From NCBI RefSeq assembly GCF_963675165.1, contig NC_087384.1:952501-1016500 (forward strand): a stretch of 64,000 nucleotides of DNA. Reading direction: 5' to 3'. The translations under genes and the position numbers were made by a program. Shown one piece after another: positions 61,744 to 64,000 of this stretch. The notes under the pieces were generated by a model. It had not been told where the DNA came from. It was given only the letters and a program-made list of their open reading frames with translations, and ran no database searches. This DNA comes from Halichondria panicea (Eukaryota; Porifera; Demospongiae; Suberitida; Halichondriidae). Each line of letters opens with the position of its first letter. Positions within the stretch are counted from its first letter, which is position 1.

Positions 61744-64000
61744 CTACAGTTCTGAGAACACCTGTAAGAACATATCCGGGTTTCCTGTCTCCAACTCCCT
61801 CTGTAGAGCATCCATATTGTCCGGGTCCAGTTGTCTCACATCCAGCCAATTGTGGAGCAGCGAGGCAGAGGGTGGGCCGACCATCAGTGGGGGCCCAAGC
61901 TCACTACAGGGGGGTGAGGGGGGATACAATAATATGATCACTATATACAAAGAAGGATACACATGCATGTACACCATAAGTACAACACAAACGAAAATAT
62001 TGTACCTAATATCGATCCTCAGAGGTGACCTGATAAGCTCCTCCTCCTCGGACATGCCCACTCCATATCCTGCACCTGTCGGGAGACCTGAAATGTCAAT
62101 GTCCAGTATATTCTCGAGGTCCTCTGGGAACGGATTGAAGTTAGGCAAGTTCTCACGTTCCAGTTTCTTGAAATCGCTTGAAGTCAACGGAGAAAACGAG
62201 ATATCACCGAGAGTGGCTGAACGAGTCCTTACTCCGACAGGCATTTGCTGCATCATTTGTCCCTGATGTTGATCCATGAGTGAATGGGGGGGTAGCATAG
62301 GTCTGGGGGGCATGAAATGTTGGTGAGGCGGCAGAGGGTAGGCAGGCACAGTCGAGAGGGAAATATTGTGTGGAGCATTTGCAGTAGACATTGTGTGTAT
62401 GGGAGGGGGTTGGAGATAGTGTACAGACGTGACTTGTTGTCGAAGGTGTGGAGGGGGCGTGTGTTGTGACATCATGTGAGGGTGTGGAGGCAGCGCTGCC
62501 GAGACAGATGATTGTTGAGGACACAATTGTTGAGAAGAGGAGTGAAGGAGGGGCGGTGGTGCTTGAAGAGAAGTACGTTTAGAAATGTCCGAGAGCACAG
62601 CCGGTGGTATCTTGGTTCCCGAGTGCTGACATTCCTGAATCAAAGCTGTCCGATGTTGCTGCAAGAGTTTGATCTGATCTTTCTGCTCTAGAATGATCTT
62701 GTGCTGGTTGTTGAGTAGACCTTTGAGTCGCTCTATCTCTTCTGCCTGTTCTTGAATTAACGCCTCAGTTTCAGCGCCACTTTCGCTCTGCTTGAGTTTG
62801 CGTATTGGGTGAGGGAATGGCTTGGTGGATTGCTGCATATGCTTCCATCGCTCTACGTTCTCAAGGTCTTGCTCCGAGAAGTCACCCTCAGTTGATTCAG
62901 GTTTGACCCTGCGTCGTTTGTCAGTCTCCTGTCCGCTGGGTCCCTTGCGTTTCCTATTATCAGTCGTCTTCTTTGTCTTGGGTGGAGGGCCTGAGCAAAA
63001 AAGTGTGTGTATGGCAGGGAGGGTGAGTGGTAAAAAATGAAACACTATAATTATCAAGGTAAGTACATACATGACTGTAATATAAACATTCCACAGTACA
63101 ACTAGAATCTACAGTACACAAGACAAGATTCAGTTTGTACATTATTCTATGACTTTACAATGTATAGTGACACAATTTAATACATACATGTACTCGTAAA
63201 CTCACACTCACGCACATCTACCCACCCACATGCCCACCCATCCACATACCCACACACACACACACTCACACACCCACCTTCTTTAACGACAGGGACCTCC
63301 TCCTCCGTACTTTTCTCCCGTACCTTCTCCCTGTCAATGTGCTTCCTCAGCTCCACCATCACTTTGTCGTGGGAGGGGATGGGCAGACGACTCTTGTGGT
63401 AGTCCATGATCTCATTTACTATCACCATCTTTAGGTCATCTTTCTTAACAAGCTTCTTTTCAAATTCAAAATCAAAGGGGGGCGTGCACACAGGTTCGTC
63501 TCGAGGGTTGTGATAGGTGGCTACGTATTTATGCTCCAATGCGTCCTCCGGAGTTATCCTCTTTTTAGGCTCCAGTTGCAACAGCTTGCCGATTAGATCC
63601 AACACCACTTCATTTGCATCGTGAAAAACTTCCAGCACCGATAAGTCGACAGGGTCTTTCTTGGGCAATGCTTGGAGGTACGTCTTGACCCGATCCGACC
63701 CAATGGATTCAATGTACTCTGCACTGGGGGTACCCACAACGGCTAGAATGAGCTGTAGCTGATGAAGATAGTTCATTCCTGGGAAGAGTTGACGACGAGC
63801 AATCATTTCGGCAAGTATACATCCCACTGACCACATGTCAATCGCAAAAGTGTACTCGCTGAACGACACCATAAGCTCTGGAGCACGGTACCATCTTGTA
63901 GCCACGTACTCAGTCATGAAGGTGGAGTGCTCCTCGGGTGATGAGGACAAACCGCGGGCCATTCCGAAATCACCAATCTTGAGCTCGCAGTTTCGATTGA
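61744..64000 (-). CDS. MAPK7: mitogen-activated protein kinase 7 (ERK5), 5' end outside window
   Basis: Three exons visible, 63278..64000 (open at the window edge), 62006..62990 and 61744..61903, 621 residues. The kinase part starts at ELKIGDFGMARG and has the activation motif TEY in FMTEYVATRWYRAPE, then GMNYLHQLQLI and the ERK5-type PVCTPPFDFEFEKK. The middle exon has a basic nuclear-localisation stretch (KRKGPSGQETDKRRR), EQDLENVERWKHM, a coiled coil (EALIQEQAEEIERLKGLLNN) and a long Pro-His-rich region. The end holds GAGYGVG and SASLLHNWLDVRQLDPDN-MDALQRELE, which match the transactivation tail of vertebrate ERK5. Known role: MEK5-activated kinase whose tail drives MEF2 transcription. All visible introns are GT-AG. 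Confidence 0.93.
63073..63277. other. ERK5 intron with CA repeat
   Basis: Part of the intron 62991..63277; a CACCCACACA-type run lies next to the donor at 63277. No other feature. Confidence 0.7.

Overview
The window is nuclear DNA of an early-branching animal, most likely a demosponge. Genes carry many short introns with GT-AG borders, host genes are packed a few hundred bases apart, introns are full of CA/GT microsatellites and small hairpin elements, and the gene set (strawberry notch, pelota, slingshot, LIM kinase, AP-4 beta, ERK5) is metazoan. The species itself is inference. Exon borders were worked out by hand from frame, splice sites and remembered family sequences, so individual borders could be off by a few bases.

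Layout. 1-948: 3' end of a strawberry-notch homologue (+). 1231-7253: a tandem duplication carrying a membrane-anchored sulfotransferase-like gene twice (+), the first copy followed by a stray duplicate of the last two exons of pelota. 6637-10191: complete PELO (-), divergent from NUDT6 (+, 10338-12188) across 146 bp. 12423-21875: slingshot cofilin phosphatase (-). 22224-27572: an apparently whole 5.35-kb DNA transposon with perfect 69-bp inverted ends and a 9-bp target duplication, coding for a transposase (+) and a RecQ-type helicase (-). 27774-34369: LIM kinase (+). 34.4-51.6 kb: an accessory block bounded by the true LIMK 3' end and a decayed copy of it. It holds three near-identical genes for a small secreted cysteine peptide (two direct, one inverted, each in a 2.1-2.4 kb duplicated unit), a satellite array, hairpin elements and a deleted hAT element. 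51701-54410: PIH1D1 (-), divergent from AP4B1 (+, 54624-60451). 60842-61525: an intronless secreted protein of unknown function (-). 61744-64000: ERK5/MAPK7 (-), cut by the window end.

How parts relate. Slingshot and LIM kinase are the opposing enzymes on cofilin and lie head to head. Without the transposon about 0.55 kb would separate their start codons, so the element sits inside what was probably a shared promoter. The transposon end (TAGCCTCGA) and its 9-bp target duplication recur in tiny 22-47 bp palindromes scattered over the window, so the element or its kin probably moved them. A second hairpin family with CAGAGGAGGT ends, also with 9-bp duplications, sits in introns of NUDT6, slingshot and LIMK. 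Two runs of N (9275-9474 and 43475-43674) are assembly gaps inside inverted-repeat elements.
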